A stretch of 64,000 nucleotides of DNA from Clostridiales bacterium (GTDB taxonomy: Bacteria; Bacillota; Clostridia; Lachnospirales; Lachnospiraceae). Positions 35,317-44,384 of the stretch are shown in pieces. The notes beneath the pieces were generated by a model. That model was not told the origin of the DNA. It saw nothing but the letters and a program-made list of their open reading frames with translations, and ran no database searches. The stretch lies in contig JAGZJZ010000005.1 in NCBI GenBank assembly GCA_018365455.1, forward strand, positions 131,529 through 195,528, in the 5' to 3' direction. Made by a program: the position numbers and the translations under genes. How positions within the stretch are numbered: the first letter of the stretch is position 1; each line of letters begins with the position of its first letter.

Positions 35317-36807
35317 GTGGCTGAACAGAAGAATGTACAGGAACAGGATATTAATCAGTTGTTAAAGGTACGCCGCGAGAAGCTGGAAGAATTACAGGCA
35401 AACGGCAATAATCCTTTTGAAATTATGAAATATGATGTGGACCATCATAGCAGAGAAGTGAAAGAGAATTTTGATGAGCTGGAAGGCAAACAGGTTTCCC
35501 TGGCAGGGCGTATAATGTCTAAACGTGTGATGGGGAAAGCTTCTTTTTGCAATATTCAGGATCTGGAAGGCAATATCCAGTCTTATGTTGCAAGAGACAG
35601 CATCGGAGAAGAAGAATACAAAGCATTTAAGAAAATGGATATCGGTGATATTGTTGGCTTAAAAGGCGAAGTATTTAAAACAAAGACAGGTGAAATCTCA
35701 ATTCATGCATCTGCAGTATCCCTGTTATCCAAAAGTCTTCAGATTCTGCCTGAGAAATTCCATGGACTGACCAACACGGATATCCGTTACCGTCAGAGAT
35801 ATGTGGATTTAATCATGAATCAGGATGTGAAGGAGACCTTTATTAAACGTTCTAAGATCATCAGCTGCATTCGTCAGTACCTGGATGGAAACGGATTCAT
35901 GGAAGTGGAAACTCCGATCCTGGTTCCAAATGCAGGTGGAGCTGCTGCCAGACCTTTTGATACACATTATAATGCATTAGACGAAGATGTACATCTGAGA
36001 ATTTCTCTGGAATTATATCTGAAGAGATTAATCGTAGGTGGATTAGAACGCGTTTATGAAATTGGACGAGTTTTCCGTAACGAGGGATTGGATACCAGAC
36101 ATAATCCGGAATTTACTTTATTAGAGCTTTATCAGGCATATACAGACTATCACGGTATGATGGATCTGTCTGAGAACCTATACCGCCATGTAGCGCAGGA
36201 AGTATTGGGCACCACATTAATTAAATATGGTGAAGTAGAGATCGACTTATCCAAGCCTTTTGAGCGCCTTACAATGGTAGAAGCAGTGAAGAAGTATGCA
36301 GGCGTGGACTTCGATGAAGTGAAGACGGAAGAAGAAGCAAAAGCATTAGCAGATAAAAAGGGCGTACATTATGAAGCAAGACATAAAAAAGGCGATATCC
36401 TGAATCTTCTCTTTGAAGAATTTGTAGAAGAACAGCTGATCCAGCCGACCTTTATCATGGACCACCCGGTTGAAGTATCTCCTCTTGCGAAGAGAATTCC
36501 TGGAAATCCGGATTATACAGAGCGTTTCGAGCTGTTCATCACAAAACGTGAAATGGCAAATGCGTTCTCCGAATTAAATGACCCAATCGACCAGCGCGGA
36601 CGTTTTGAGGCACAGGAAGAATTAAAGGCACAGGGAGATGAAGAAGCCAACAGCGTGGACGAAGACTTCTTAAATGCCCTGGAACATGGTATGCCGCCTA
36701 CAGGCGGAATCGGAATTGGTATTGACCGTATGGTAATGCTGCTTACGGATGCTGCTGCTATTCGTGATGTATTGCTGTTCCCGACAATGAAGCCCGTCAA
36801 GGAATAA
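35317..36807 (+). CDS. lysS: lysyl-tRNA synthetase, class II
   Basis: A 496-residue LysRS. The N-terminal OB fold (VSLAGRIMSKRVMGKASFC) is followed by the class II core with motif 2 FRNEGLDTRHNPEFTLLELYQAY (Arg and Glu for ATP) and motif 3 GIGIGIDRMVMLL. The start is GTG at 35317 after AAGGAGGAAA. The protein ends ...LLFPTMKPVKE with no C-terminal extension. A mobile element begins right after the stop, so the 3' end may be part of an insertion site. Confidence 0.96.
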   Translation: MAEQKNVQEQDINQLLKVRREKLEELQANGNNPFEIMKYDVDHHSREVKENFDELEGKQVSLAGRIMSKRVMGKASFCNIQDLEGNIQSYVARDSIGEEEYKAFKKMDIGDIVGLKGEVFKTKTGEISIHASAVSLLSKSLQILPEKFHGLTNTDIRYRQRYVDLIMNQDVKETFIKRSKIISCIRQYLDGNGFMEVETPILVPNAGGAAARPFDTHYNALDEDVHLRISLELYLKRLIVGGLERVYEIGRVFRNEGLDTRHNPEFTLLELYQAYTDYHGMMDLSENLYRHVAQEVLGTTLIKYGEVEIDLSKPFERLTMVEAVKKYAGVDFDEVKTEEEAKALADKKGVHYEARHKKGDILNLLFEEFVEEQLIQPTFIMDHPVEVSPLAKRIPGNPDYTERFELFITKREMANAFSELNDPIDQRGRFEAQEELKAQGDEEANSVDEDFLNALEHGMPPTGGIGIGIDRMVMLLTDAAAIRDVLLFPTMKPVKE

Positions 36808-36868
36808 ACCCAGTAAAATCAAGGGTTTCCGGCTTCTCAAATCCAAGTTGACAACAAATTGACAACAA
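36806..36868. other. putative ICE left end / integration site region
   Basis: AAACCC (36806-36811) and GGGTTT (36823-36828) form an inverted repeat overlapping the last bases of lysS. Then TTGACAACAA occurs twice as a direct repeat (36848-36857 and 36859-36868), like the arm-type sites of tyrosine recombinases. The junction type is inferred, because the right end is not in the window. Confidence 0.45.
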
Positions 36869-36946
36869 TTTTTCATATCAATACGAAGAATTGCGACGCA
36901 GAATGAATAGCTGGAGGCTGAAACGCAATACAGCACACATCGCTGA

Positions 36947-36990
36947 GAGAACACTTTTTGAAAGAAATTTCAAAGGTGTTCTCTTTTTTC
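36947..36990 (+). terminator. strong hairpin terminator at the ICE left end
   Basis: AGAGAACAC / GTGTTCTCT with an inner TTTGAAA/TTTCAAA stem, then a T-run. It may end lysS transcription, but it also stands 51 bases before the first ICE gene with no clear promoter between. Confidence 0.85.
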
Positions 36991-37041
36991 GTTTTGGTGC
37001 AACTCTCTGTCAAACAACAAATCGAATGGAGGATTCATTTT

Positions 37042-37314
37042 ATGATTAGTGACAAGACGAAAGCCTATTATGAATTGAAAAAGCGAAATGATGTGCGGGA
37101 AAGTGCAAAAAGATTGCGCAGACAGTTTCTCAGGTATAAGGATGCGGAAATAGTTTATAGCATTACACACAAGAAGCTGTTGGAACTTGCTGGTAAAGCG
37201 GGAGCCATATATCGAATGGATGGAACCGTTCTGATTAACCGGGATATTTTTGATGAGTATCTGGAACAGTTTCATGAGCCGAGTACGTTGGTTTCACAGG
37301 AGGATAAAGAATGA
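37042..37314 (+). CDS. small helix-turn-helix protein (DUF6462-like)
   Basis: A 90-residue basic protein. KDAEIVYSITHKKLLELAGKAGAIYRMDGTVLINRDIFDEYLEQF has the MerR/excisionase-like pattern in which a helix-turn-helix is followed by a wing built on a conserved (L/I)I(N/R)(R)DIF. I associate it with DUF6462, common on Firmicutes ICEs. AATGGAGGATTC precedes the ATG at 37042. It overlaps the next gene by four bases. Confidence 0.7.
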   Translation: MISDKTKAYYELKKRNDVRESAKRLRRQFLRYKDAEIVYSITHKKLLELAGKAGAIYRMDGTVLINRDIFDEYLEQFHEPSTLVSQEDKE

Positions 37315-37796
37315 GCGGAAATCTATGGATGTTTTCGGATATGTTGGACGATGAGGATGCCAAGATGATACAGCGTGAGTTCGTTACCTATTATGAAGGC
37401 GCTGATTATTACGGACTGGGCTTGAAAGTTTTTACAAGATTGGCTGATGAGGCAGGTGCAGTGTATAAGATTGGAAAGCGGGTTTTAATACGGCGAGATA
37501 TTTTTGAAGAGTATCTTAGAATCTTGAGGCGCAAAGATGATGCGTCTGAGCAAGATGAAAGTATGAAAAGTGAGGATAATGATATGAGACAAGGAGCATT
37601 AACTTTAGATGCCCAGACTGGGCGAATGGAAATTCGATTTGATTTGGAGGATTATTATGGAGGTCTTCAGTGTGGGGAGCGTATGGATGTCTTTATCAAT
37701 GGAGACTGGAGGCCTGCCAGAATTGAAATGGGGAATGGTTGGTATTTAACTGGGATTAAGACGGACAGGCTTGAAGGATTAATTGTAAGGATTTAA
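37311..37796 (+). CDS. HTH (DUF6462-like) - DUF5348-like fusion protein
   Basis: A 161-residue protein with two parts. Residues 25-70 (YEGADYYGLGLKVFTRLADEAGAVYKIGKRVLIRRDIFEEYL) are a second excisionase-like HTH, paralogous to the upstream gene. Residues 92-161 (LTLDAQTGRMEIRFDLEDYYGGLQCGERMDVF...GWYLTGIK) look like DUF5348, normally a separate small protein. An internal ATG at 37584 with GAGGA upstream could produce the DUF5348 part alone. It overlaps the preceding gene by ATGA. Confidence 0.65.
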   Translation: MSGNLWMFSDMLDDEDAKMIQREFVTYYEGADYYGLGLKVFTRLADEAGAVYKIGKRVLIRRDIFEEYLRILRRKDDASEQDESMKSEDNDMRQGALTLDAQTGRMEIRFDLEDYYGGLQCGERMDVFINGDWRPARIEMGNGWYLTGIKTDRLEGLIVRI

Positions 37797-37811
37797 TTAA
37801 ATTATATCGCC

Positions 37812-37845
37812 GGGCGGTTTCTTTAACAGGAACCGCCCTATTTTT
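37812..37845 (+). terminator. terminator hairpin 31 bases before the next ICE gene
   Basis: GGGCGGTTTC / GGAACCGCCC stem (one mismatch), 7-base loop, then TATTTTT. The next ribosome binding site starts at 37862. Confidence 0.85.
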
Positions 37846-37876
37846 ATGCCCATAATTATGAAAGGAGGGAACCTAA

Positions 37877-38950
37877 GTGAAATGTTTGATGAAATACCAG
37901 TGGGTAAAGCTGCCCAGAAATTATCTTCCTGAGGGAAAGGGGATTATGGGTGCATGGGCGCGTCTGGCATCCCGTGCAGCATTTCGCAAGGGACAAGCCC
38001 TCTACTGCGGGCATATAAACGCTGTAAGCCCCGGGATGTGGTCAGGAGGCGTTGTAGGGCTAAAGAGTATTCTCGGCCTAAAAAGCCGTCAGAAAGCTCT
38101 GGAGGCGCTTCAGACACTGTCTGGCTTAGGTTATGTACAGTATACGCTTGACTCTAATACGAAAAAGCTGACCTATCAGATAACAGACTGGGTAGTGAAA
38201 TGTTCCGGAGAAGAATGTATGCAGGGTGCTGTTTATGCAACGGATGGATATGGTTTTCTCTGCCTTCCTCGCAATATCACAGAACGCCTTGCGGAAAAAC
38301 AATATATCTTTGAAGAAGCTGACGCTTGGATGGATCTCTGGTGCCATTCCGTGTATGAAGATCCGAACAATGCGTTTTCTTTTATGGCTCCGGTCATCCA
38401 GTATGGAAAATACGGAGCCTTACTCACGTTGGAAACCTTGGGACAGCGTTGGGGTTGGGAAAAGACGAAAGTATGGAGATTCATGAAAAAGTATGGGGAT
38501 GTCTTTGCGCTATATGGTCTTCCAGGTTCCTATGGCTGTCTCATTTTTAATAAATTGTATCCGACAGGATCAGAGGTTTCAGTTCCAAACCAGGAGGAAA
38601 TACAACGTATTCTTGATGAAATACGCATTTATGGCGCAGGTACGCATAAAACGGGTTCAGACCATGAGCATATGAACAAGCTCATCACATGGTACAGCCG
38701 CAGACTGACCAGAAGCAACCTGCCAGATGCAGACACACAGAACGCTGAAAATCGCGTTGCACTTTCAGACCCTATAATACGCGCGTATCTTTCTCCGTGT
38801 AGGAATTGTAAGAATTGTGGATATGACTGCCAAGGTAAAGGTTATATAACACAGGCAGTGATAGAAACGAGTAAAATCCGCGGGCCATGTGAGCCGGTGG
38901 ATATCACGAAAATAGCAAAGGAGTATTTTACATATGAGCAAGCAGGATGA
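37877..38950 (+). CDS. putative ICE replication/regulatory protein (unrecognised)
   Basis: A 357-residue protein. The first 110 residues (LPRNYLPEGKGIMGAWARLASRAAF, then SILGLKSRQKALEALQTLSGLGYV) look like a winged-helix DNA-binding domain as in phage and plasmid replication initiators. A second wHTH-like segment is LTLETLGQRWGWEKTKVWRFMKKYGDVF. The C terminus has a cysteine cluster CRNCKNCGYDC that could bind zinc. The start is GTG at 37877 with AAGGAGGG upstream. It overlaps the next gene by 17 bases. Function is inferred from architecture and position only. Confidence 0.6.
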   Translation: MKCLMKYQWVKLPRNYLPEGKGIMGAWARLASRAAFRKGQALYCGHINAVSPGMWSGGVVGLKSILGLKSRQKALEALQTLSGLGYVQYTLDSNTKKLTYQITDWVVKCSGEECMQGAVYATDGYGFLCLPRNITERLAEKQYIFEEADAWMDLWCHSVYEDPNNAFSFMAPVIQYGKYGALLTLETLGQRWGWEKTKVWRFMKKYGDVFALYGLPGSYGCLIFNKLYPTGSEVSVPNQEEIQRILDEIRIYGAGTHKTGSDHEHMNKLITWYSRRLTRSNLPDADTQNAENRVALSDPIIRAYLSPCRNCKNCGYDCQGKGYITQAVIETSKIRGPCEPVDITKIAKEYFTYEQAG

Positions 38951-39566
38951 AAAAAAGTTGTATGAACAACAGGAAAACAGGATATTAGCGCAGTCAGACG
39001 CATTTATTTCCCTTCTTACAAAGGGAGGGATTCTTGGAGACCAAAAAATTGATGATGAGAAAGTGCGTGCTGCTCAAAAGGAGAAAAAGCGAAATGCTTA
39101 TCACAATACCCAGATGCTCCTCAAGAATTACCGGAAGATGGTCTGGGTGTTTAGTTGTTACCCAGAGGAGATTTTGCAGGAGCTGGAGGCCCCGTTTGAA
39201 AGCTTTGACCGAATGGTGGACAGGCTGGATCTGGAGATGGCTATTGGGAACAAACGGATGGAGAGCCGTCTGGAGGCAGCGGCAAGGTCAAGATTGCTTC
39301 TGGATCGGTTTAACGAAGCGATGGCAGTTCTCCGCAAGGAGCCGACACGGGGCGAAAAGTTGTATCAGCTGATCTATACGGCCTATCTGGCACCAGAAAA
39401 GCTGAAACTGGAGGAGATTCTGTTTCGGCTGGACTTGTCACAGAGGCACTATTACAGGCTTCGTGAGCAGGCAATCTCCATTCTTTCCATTCGCCTGTGG
39501 TCAGCTCCAAGTGAGGATGTGGATGTATGGCTGGAGCTTCTGACGCTTTTTGAACATTTGGAATGA
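38934..39566 (+). CDS. hypothetical ICE protein with C-terminal sigma-region-4-like HTH
   Basis: A 210-residue mostly helical protein. The C-terminal stretch GEKLYQLIYTAYLAPEKLKLEEILFRLDLSQRHYYRLREQAISILSIRLWSAP resembles the HTH of ArpU/RinA-type phage activators and sigma region 4. The N-terminal 90 residues are charged helices. Lying just before the promoter of the transfer operon, it is a candidate activator of it. I do not recognise a named family. Confidence 0.6.
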   Translation: MSKQDEKKLYEQQENRILAQSDAFISLLTKGGILGDQKIDDEKVRAAQKEKKRNAYHNTQMLLKNYRKMVWVFSCYPEEILQELEAPFESFDRMVDRLDLEMAIGNKRMESRLEAAARSRLLLDRFNEAMAVLRKEPTRGEKLYQLIYTAYLAPEKLKLEEILFRLDLSQRHYYRLREQAISILSIRLWSAPSEDVDVWLELLTLFEHLE

Positions 39567-39614
39567 CAAATTCAGGGTGAATAAATTGGCACAAAAATGG
39601 CATAAGTTCTGCCG

Positions 39615-39643
39615 ATGACAGGGGAATAAAGCCGTGCTATACT
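39615..39643 (+). promoter_or_regulatory. candidate promoter of the transfer operon
   Basis: ATGACA (39615-39620), 17-bp spacer, TATACT (39638-39643). A leader of about 100 bases with a small ATCCCA/TGGGAT hairpin and a terminator follows. Confidence 0.6.
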
Positions 39644-39677
39644 TGTATCATCCCAAACTGGGATTGGGCAGACAAAG

Positions 39678-39721
39678 ATGCCGTTTCTAAAGCTGAAATG
39701 CTTTGAGAAGCGGCATTTTTT
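39678..39721 (+). terminator. attenuator-like terminator in the transfer operon leader
   Basis: ATGCCGTTTCT and AGAAGCGGCAT with AAGC/GCTT inside form a long stem followed by seven T. It lies between the candidate promoter and the ribosome binding site (39741-39745) of the first transfer gene. Confidence 0.85.
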
Positions 39722-39753
39722 ATTGCCTAAAATCAAAAAAGGAGGTACTCGGC

Positions 39754-40113
39754 ATGGTTAAACAAATCAAAAGAGGCGGAGGGCGTATGAAGACAGCCTA
39801 CTGGTCGTTGGTCAGTATGGCGTCTGCAATGCTTATTTCGCTGCAGCCTGTTATGGCTGACACAATCTGGAACCGTTTTTCGACAATCATGAAGGATGTT
39901 TACGGCCAGTTGGTTGGAATCAGCACGATTGTGGCGGTTACAGCGGCGGCCATCGCATTGATTGTCAGGATGATTTCCAGAAACCAGCGCGCAGTCGATG
40001 AGGCAACGTCATGGCTTAAACGAATTGTAGTGACGTGGATTGTCCTCAATTCCCTGGGGTTCATCGTCGCCTATCTGCAGCCCCTTATTGCTGGTGGCAA
40101 TTACACAGGATAA
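39754..40113 (+). CDS. VirB2/TrbC-like (Maff2-type) small membrane subunit
   Basis: A 119-residue protein. A basic N terminus is followed by a signal-like helix ending near MADTIWN, then two hydrophobic helices (LVGISTIVAVTAAAIALIVRMI and VVTWIVLNSLGFIVAYLQPLIAG). This is the layout of VirB2 pilin-like or Maff2 proteins that always precede VirB6 in these ICEs. AAAGGAGG lies 8 bases before ATG 39754. A second ATG at 39787 with GGAGGG is an alternative start. It is the first gene of the type IV secretion cluster. Confidence 0.75.
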   Translation: MVKQIKRGGGRMKTAYWSLVSMASAMLISLQPVMADTIWNRFSTIMKDVYGQLVGISTIVAVTAAAIALIVRMISRNQRAVDEATSWLKRIVVTWIVLNSLGFIVAYLQPLIAGGNYTG

Positions 40114-40149
40114 CCAAAAAAGAGAAAGCAGATGGAGGAGGTGATATAG

Positions 40150-42240
40150 ATGCTTGATTGGATTTTTGAAGGAATCGTGACGTGGATCAGCAGCATTGTT
40201 TCACAAATGATGGATGCAGTATCCGGTCTGTTCCTTCAGGCGCTGGGAACAGATATGACAGCGATGGAAGAATATTTTCCGTTTGTGTCTAAGGCATTTA
40301 CAGTCATGCAATACACAGCATGGGCGATTCTGTTCCTTGTAACGGTATGGCAGCTTTTCCGTGTCTTTGGAGGACCAATCACGGAGGCAGAAAATCCGTG
40401 GGTGCTTTTGGCAAGAGGTTCTATTTTTGCTCTATTGATCGGCTATGCAAAGCCGATTTTTATGATTGTGCTGGATATCGCCCGAGCGCCATATACGGCT
40501 TTGATGGAGATTACCATGTCGGCAGAGGATTTTACTTTTGCGGGTGTGGAACAGGCACTGTCTAATGGTTTGACAACCATTGTAGCCATCGTATCAGTGG
40601 TAGGGCTGCTGCTTCTCATTATTTTAGAGATCGCTCTTGGCTGGAATTATTTTAAGTTGTTACTGGAAACCGTTGAACGCTATATTGTGGTTGGCGTGCT
40701 CTGTTACACCTCCCCTCTGGCTTTTTCCATGGGTGCTTCCAAAACAACAGCGCCGGTTTTCAAGAGTTGGTGCCGTATGGTGGGATCACAGCTTTTGCTG
40801 TTGGTGATGAATGTATGGTTCCTCAGGGGCTTTAATAGTTCCATGGGACAGTATATCGGAAACGGCGGTGCTCTTTCCACAGGTCAGGGAAGCATTTTTC
40901 TCTGGCTGTTCTGTGCATTGGCTTTTTTAAAAACGGCACAGAAATTTGACTCCTATCTGGCGGCCATGGGGCTGAATGTAGCCCAGACTAGTTCCAGTAT
41001 GGGCATGGAGCTTATGATGGCAGCGAGGGTGATCAGCGGTGTTGGAGGCGGTGTGAGAAATGCGGGCAGTATGTTCCATAGTACAAGCACTGCAACCGGA
41101 ACGGGTGCAGCTGCAAGCGGATTTGCTTCCGGGTTCGCATCACGCTTCAAGCCAAATTCCTTTGTCCGTGATGCGGTTGTGGATGGCGGAAGCCGTATGG
41201 GTGCCGGCGGCAGCATCGGTTTTGTCGGTCGTGCCTTTGGTGGCATGGCGGCACGCAACGGTGCCACGCTTACAGGTGACTCCATTTCTTCTGTAGCTTC
41301 AAGAAATCCTGGTGTTTCCGGAACGATTGCCGGTGACATTACAGACAGAAGCCTTGGCAACTATATGCCTCAGATGCAGGGTCAGCAGCTGAAAGATACC
41401 CAGATTACAGGTGGTCAGATCAGTACAACTTCAATTGGCGCAGATGGAAAGAGTAGAGCGCTTGAAATGTATAACGCATCACAGTTTGAGAAACCGGATG
41501 CACCGCATTCTGTTGTTACAGCTTCCGATGGAAGCCAGTGGTATCAGATGGCAAGCGGAGCCGGAGCAGGTGCGTTTTATGATGCGCCGGCATTTATGGG
41601 AAGTCCGTCAGAAGCGGCACAGGTTGCAGCGACTTTCCCAGACGCTTCCGAAGGAACGACCCTCAGGACGGTTGGCGATGGCGTAATCGAAGCAAGTTCC
41701 GATTCTGGCAATACCATGTGGTACAACAGCGCTTACTATGATGAGCCGGATGCACCACATACGATTATGCAGTCGGCAAACGGTGTAGACTGGTATGCTA
41801 TGCAGCAACACGCTGAAGCGCCTGTATTTGAACAGGGCGAGGCTGCTTTTGCATATAACCAGGCACAGTTCCAGGCATTTATGCCAGGATATGAACAACA
41901 GGTATCCTCTGTGGATGGATCCGGACGTATGGATGGTCATTTTGAGGTTCGCCATGAAAATGGATCGGGAACCATGTTCTATGATACATCTCAGTATGCG
42001 GCTCCCCGAGGGGACTATCAGGTGTTTGAAGATGCCCGCGGAGGGCAGTGGTTCGCTATTCGCGGCGAAGCCGCTGTGGAACGCAAACCGGTTTATCAGG
42101 ATGGAAAACCGGTTTATGATGGTGACAGTGTACGCACAGTATCTGTGGAAACTGTTCGTTATAAGAATACGCCATCACGCTATGGAGAGCCAAAGCCCCG
42201 CAGCAAAGGGGAAATTAAGCCGCCAAGGCGGAAAAGGTAA
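40150..42240 (+). CDS. VirB6/TrbL-like conjugation membrane protein
   Basis: A 696-residue protein. The first 290 residues hold about six transmembrane helices (AWAILFLVTVWQLFRVFGG, LTTIVAIVSVVGLLLLIILEI, LLLLVMNVWFLRG), as in VirB6 channel subunits. The soluble C-terminal half is Gly/Ala-rich and then has three related repeats starting near residues 440, 523 and 609 (M[YWF]Y.......P....H...... DG..WY.M pattern). The tail is basic (KPRSKGEIKPPRRKR). GGAGGAGGTG precedes the ATG. It probably forms the mating channel with VirB4 and the upstream pilin-like protein. Confidence 0.8.
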   Translation: MLDWIFEGIVTWISSIVSQMMDAVSGLFLQALGTDMTAMEEYFPFVSKAFTVMQYTAWAILFLVTVWQLFRVFGGPITEAENPWVLLARGSIFALLIGYAKPIFMIVLDIARAPYTALMEITMSAEDFTFAGVEQALSNGLTTIVAIVSVVGLLLLIILEIALGWNYFKLLLETVERYIVVGVLCYTSPLAFSMGASKTTAPVFKSWCRMVGSQLLLLVMNVWFLRGFNSSMGQYIGNGGALSTGQGSIFLWLFCALAFLKTAQKFDSYLAAMGLNVAQTSSSMGMELMMAARVISGVGGGVRNAGSMFHSTSTATGTGAAASGFASGFASRFKPNSFVRDAVVDGGSRMGAGGSIGFVGRAFGGMAARNGATLTGDSISSVASRNPGVSGTIAGDITDRSLGNYMPQMQGQQLKDTQITGGQISTTSIGADGKSRALEMYNASQFEKPDAPHSVVTASDGSQWYQMASGAGAGAFYDAPAFMGSPSEAAQVAATFPDASEGTTLRTVGDGVIEASSDSGNTMWYNSAYYDEPDAPHTIMQSANGVDWYAMQQHAEAPVFEQGEAAFAYNQAQFQAFMPGYEQQVSSVDGSGRMDGHFEVRHENGSGTMFYDTSQYAAPRGDYQVFEDARGGQWFAIRGEAAVERKPVYQDGKPVYDGDSVRTVSVETVRYKNTPSRYGEPKPRSKGEIKPPRRKR

Positions 42241-42254
42241 AATAAGTGCAGGCA

Positions 42255-42298
42255 GCCGAATCAGAGAAAGATACTGGTTCGGCTGTTTTGCATTTTTT
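42255..42298 (+). terminator. terminator between virB6 and the hydrolase gene
   Basis: GCCGAATCAG / CTGGTTCGGC 10-bp stem with one wobble, loop of nine, then TGTTTTGCATTTTTT. It ends 52 bases before the next start codon. Confidence 0.8.
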
Positions 42299-42350
42299 AT
42301 GTTGAAATAACGCTGCTCTTGCAGCAGCTTGATATAAGGAGGTGGATTGC

Positions 42351-44378
42351 ATGGCTGAGCCAGAGAAACAGCAAATCGGTGATGGTTCTGATGATTATGG
42401 ACAGGCCGCCGGACAAATGGCAAAAGCGGCGAAGCAGGCAGGACAGGAAGCAGCAAAGCAAACGGCAGTAAAGGGTGCAGAGGCTACAGCTAATGCGGCC
42501 GCTGCTACTGTAAAAGCCAGTGTGGAGGGCGGAAAGGCAGCTGCAGAAATCGCTGCCGGTACTGCGGCTGGTGGTCCGTGGGGCGCTATCCTGTCTGCGG
42601 CATGGGCAATGCGGCATACTCTTTTCAAGATACTGATATGTATCTGTTTGTTTCTGTTGTTCCTGATTACCATGATTGTTTCCTTGCCGACGATTGTATC
42701 AAACAGTATTTTTGGGCTGGATGGTACGCAGCCGGCGGAAGGCGCAACTCTGATGTCAGCCTATACGGAGATGTCAGGTGCTGTTTCCGATGTGGTAGAT
42801 GAAGGATATAATCAATCGCTTGCCTATGCGGATAAGTTGATTACAGACGGTGGATATGATTACGATCTTTCAATGGATGCGTTGGTCAATTATGCACAGA
42901 GTTCCGCCGGATATGATGTCTGTTACATACTGGCGGCTTATTCAGCGTCCATGCAACAGCAAAACACTGGCAAGGACGATATGGTATCAAAGCTCAGAGG
43001 CTGTGCTGGAGATATGTTTCCCGTTACAGCAGAAGAAAAGGAAAAAGAGATAACCATTCCTGTTTCCTATTACACCTATAAATCAGTAACGCTCACTGTG
43101 ATTACAAACAAGGTGCAGACAGGTACGATTAACGGCACACCCCAATACCGGTATGAGACAGCATCAAAAACTTACTATCTCCCGGATGAAGCACATAGCA
43201 GTGATACGGCTGTCACGGTGGATGCCTATAAAGAGGTAGCGGTGGATATCCCTGTTTATTCCGGTGGGAAGATTACAGGCACAACCACAGCAAGTTATTA
43301 TGTGGCAAACGGGCAGGAAACCCTGAGCCCTGGTACTGAGATTATCAAATATCTGGAGTGTACCATTCATCCGTTTGACAATACAGTGATTTCCAAAGCG
43401 TTTGGCATTGACCTGAATGCAAAATATGATCAGTTTAACCTCACTTATGGCGAGGTGATTCAGAACATGGCGAATGCGTTAAAACGGACGCTGTATGGTT
43501 CTGTAGGCAGTGGACAGACGGTTCCTCTGACGGATGCCGAGCTGATTGCTTTTGTGAACCGACAGAATTGTAATGCGACAAGAAAGCATATCCTCAGCAC
43601 CGCCCTGTCCCTTGTGGGCAAGGTTCCATATTTTTGGGGTGGTAAGTCGGCACCCGGTTGGAACGATGAATGGAATACGCCAAGGCTGGTAACAGCTGCA
43701 GGGTCTTCTACAACAGGCACAATACGCCCTTATGGGCTTGATTGTTCAGGCTTCAGCACATGGGTATTTAATACAGCTGTGGGTGTAGATATCGGAGCCG
43801 GTACGTCCGGACAGTATCCAAATACCGTTGGGGTATCAGCAAGTGAGCTGCTTCCCGGTGATTTAGGATTTTTAGCAGAATCTGATGGAAACGGATGGAA
43901 CCATGTACTGATTTTTGCCGGGTACGGTGAGAGCGGAGAACGGATGTGGGTGCATTCTTCTGGCGGACAGGGTGTAATCCTGAATACGCCCAGTTACGAA
44001 GCATCGCTTTCTTTACGTCGGCCTGTCAATGTGGATTTTGATGCGCCGGTATCCGGTGAGGTTTCAGGAACACCGATTTCTACTTTAGAAGTAGATGTTA
44101 CACATTACTGTGCATGTGCAAAATGCTGCGGAAGCAACGCAGACGGGATTACTGCCAGTGGTAAAAAGGTGGCTCGCGGCATGGTTGCAATGTCAAGCCA
44201 TTATCCGTTTGGCACGCAGATTATGATAAACGGAACCATGTATACCGTAGAAGATCGCGGTGGTTCCGGCATTGAGAATGATATCCATCGTGTGGATATT
44301 TTTGTGCCGGATCATAACGAAGCATTACGTTTGGGCAGATACAAGACAACAGCTACAATTTACAGGATAGGCAGGTGA
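42351..44378 (+). CDS. conjugation cell-wall hydrolase, NlpC/P60 plus 3D domain
   Basis: A 675-residue VirB1/CwlT-like protein. An Ala-rich helical N terminus precedes one transmembrane helix (ILICICLFLLFLITMIVSLP, about 89-108). The NlpC/P60 endopeptidase domain carries catalytic Cys465 in YGLDCSGFSTW and a His in WNHVLIFAG. The end is a 3D domain with its three Asp motifs (DVTHYCACAKCCG, NGTMYTVEDRGG, HRVDIFV). It opens the peptidoglycan for the secretion channel. ATG 42351 follows AAGGAGGTG. Confidence 0.9.
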   Translation: MAEPEKQQIGDGSDDYGQAAGQMAKAAKQAGQEAAKQTAVKGAEATANAAAATVKASVEGGKAAAEIAAGTAAGGPWGAILSAAWAMRHTLFKILICICLFLLFLITMIVSLPTIVSNSIFGLDGTQPAEGATLMSAYTEMSGAVSDVVDEGYNQSLAYADKLITDGGYDYDLSMDALVNYAQSSAGYDVCYILAAYSASMQQQNTGKDDMVSKLRGCAGDMFPVTAEEKEKEITIPVSYYTYKSVTLTVITNKVQTGTINGTPQYRYETASKTYYLPDEAHSSDTAVTVDAYKEVAVDIPVYSGGKITGTTTASYYVANGQETLSPGTEIIKYLECTIHPFDNTVISKAFGIDLNAKYDQFNLTYGEVIQNMANALKRTLYGSVGSGQTVPLTDAELIAFVNRQNCNATRKHILSTALSLVGKVPYFWGGKSAPGWNDEWNTPRLVTAAGSSTTGTIRPYGLDCSGFSTWVFNTAVGVDIGAGTSGQYPNTVGVSASELLPGDLGFLAESDGNGWNHVLIFAGYGESGERMWVHSSGGQGVILNTPSYEASLSLRRPVNVDFDAPVSGEVSGTPISTLEVDVTHYCACAKCCGSNADGITASGKKVARGMVAMSSHYPFGTQIMINGTMYTVEDRGGSGIENDIHRVDIFVPDHNEALRLGRYKTTATIYRIGR

Positions 44379-44384
44379 GAAATC

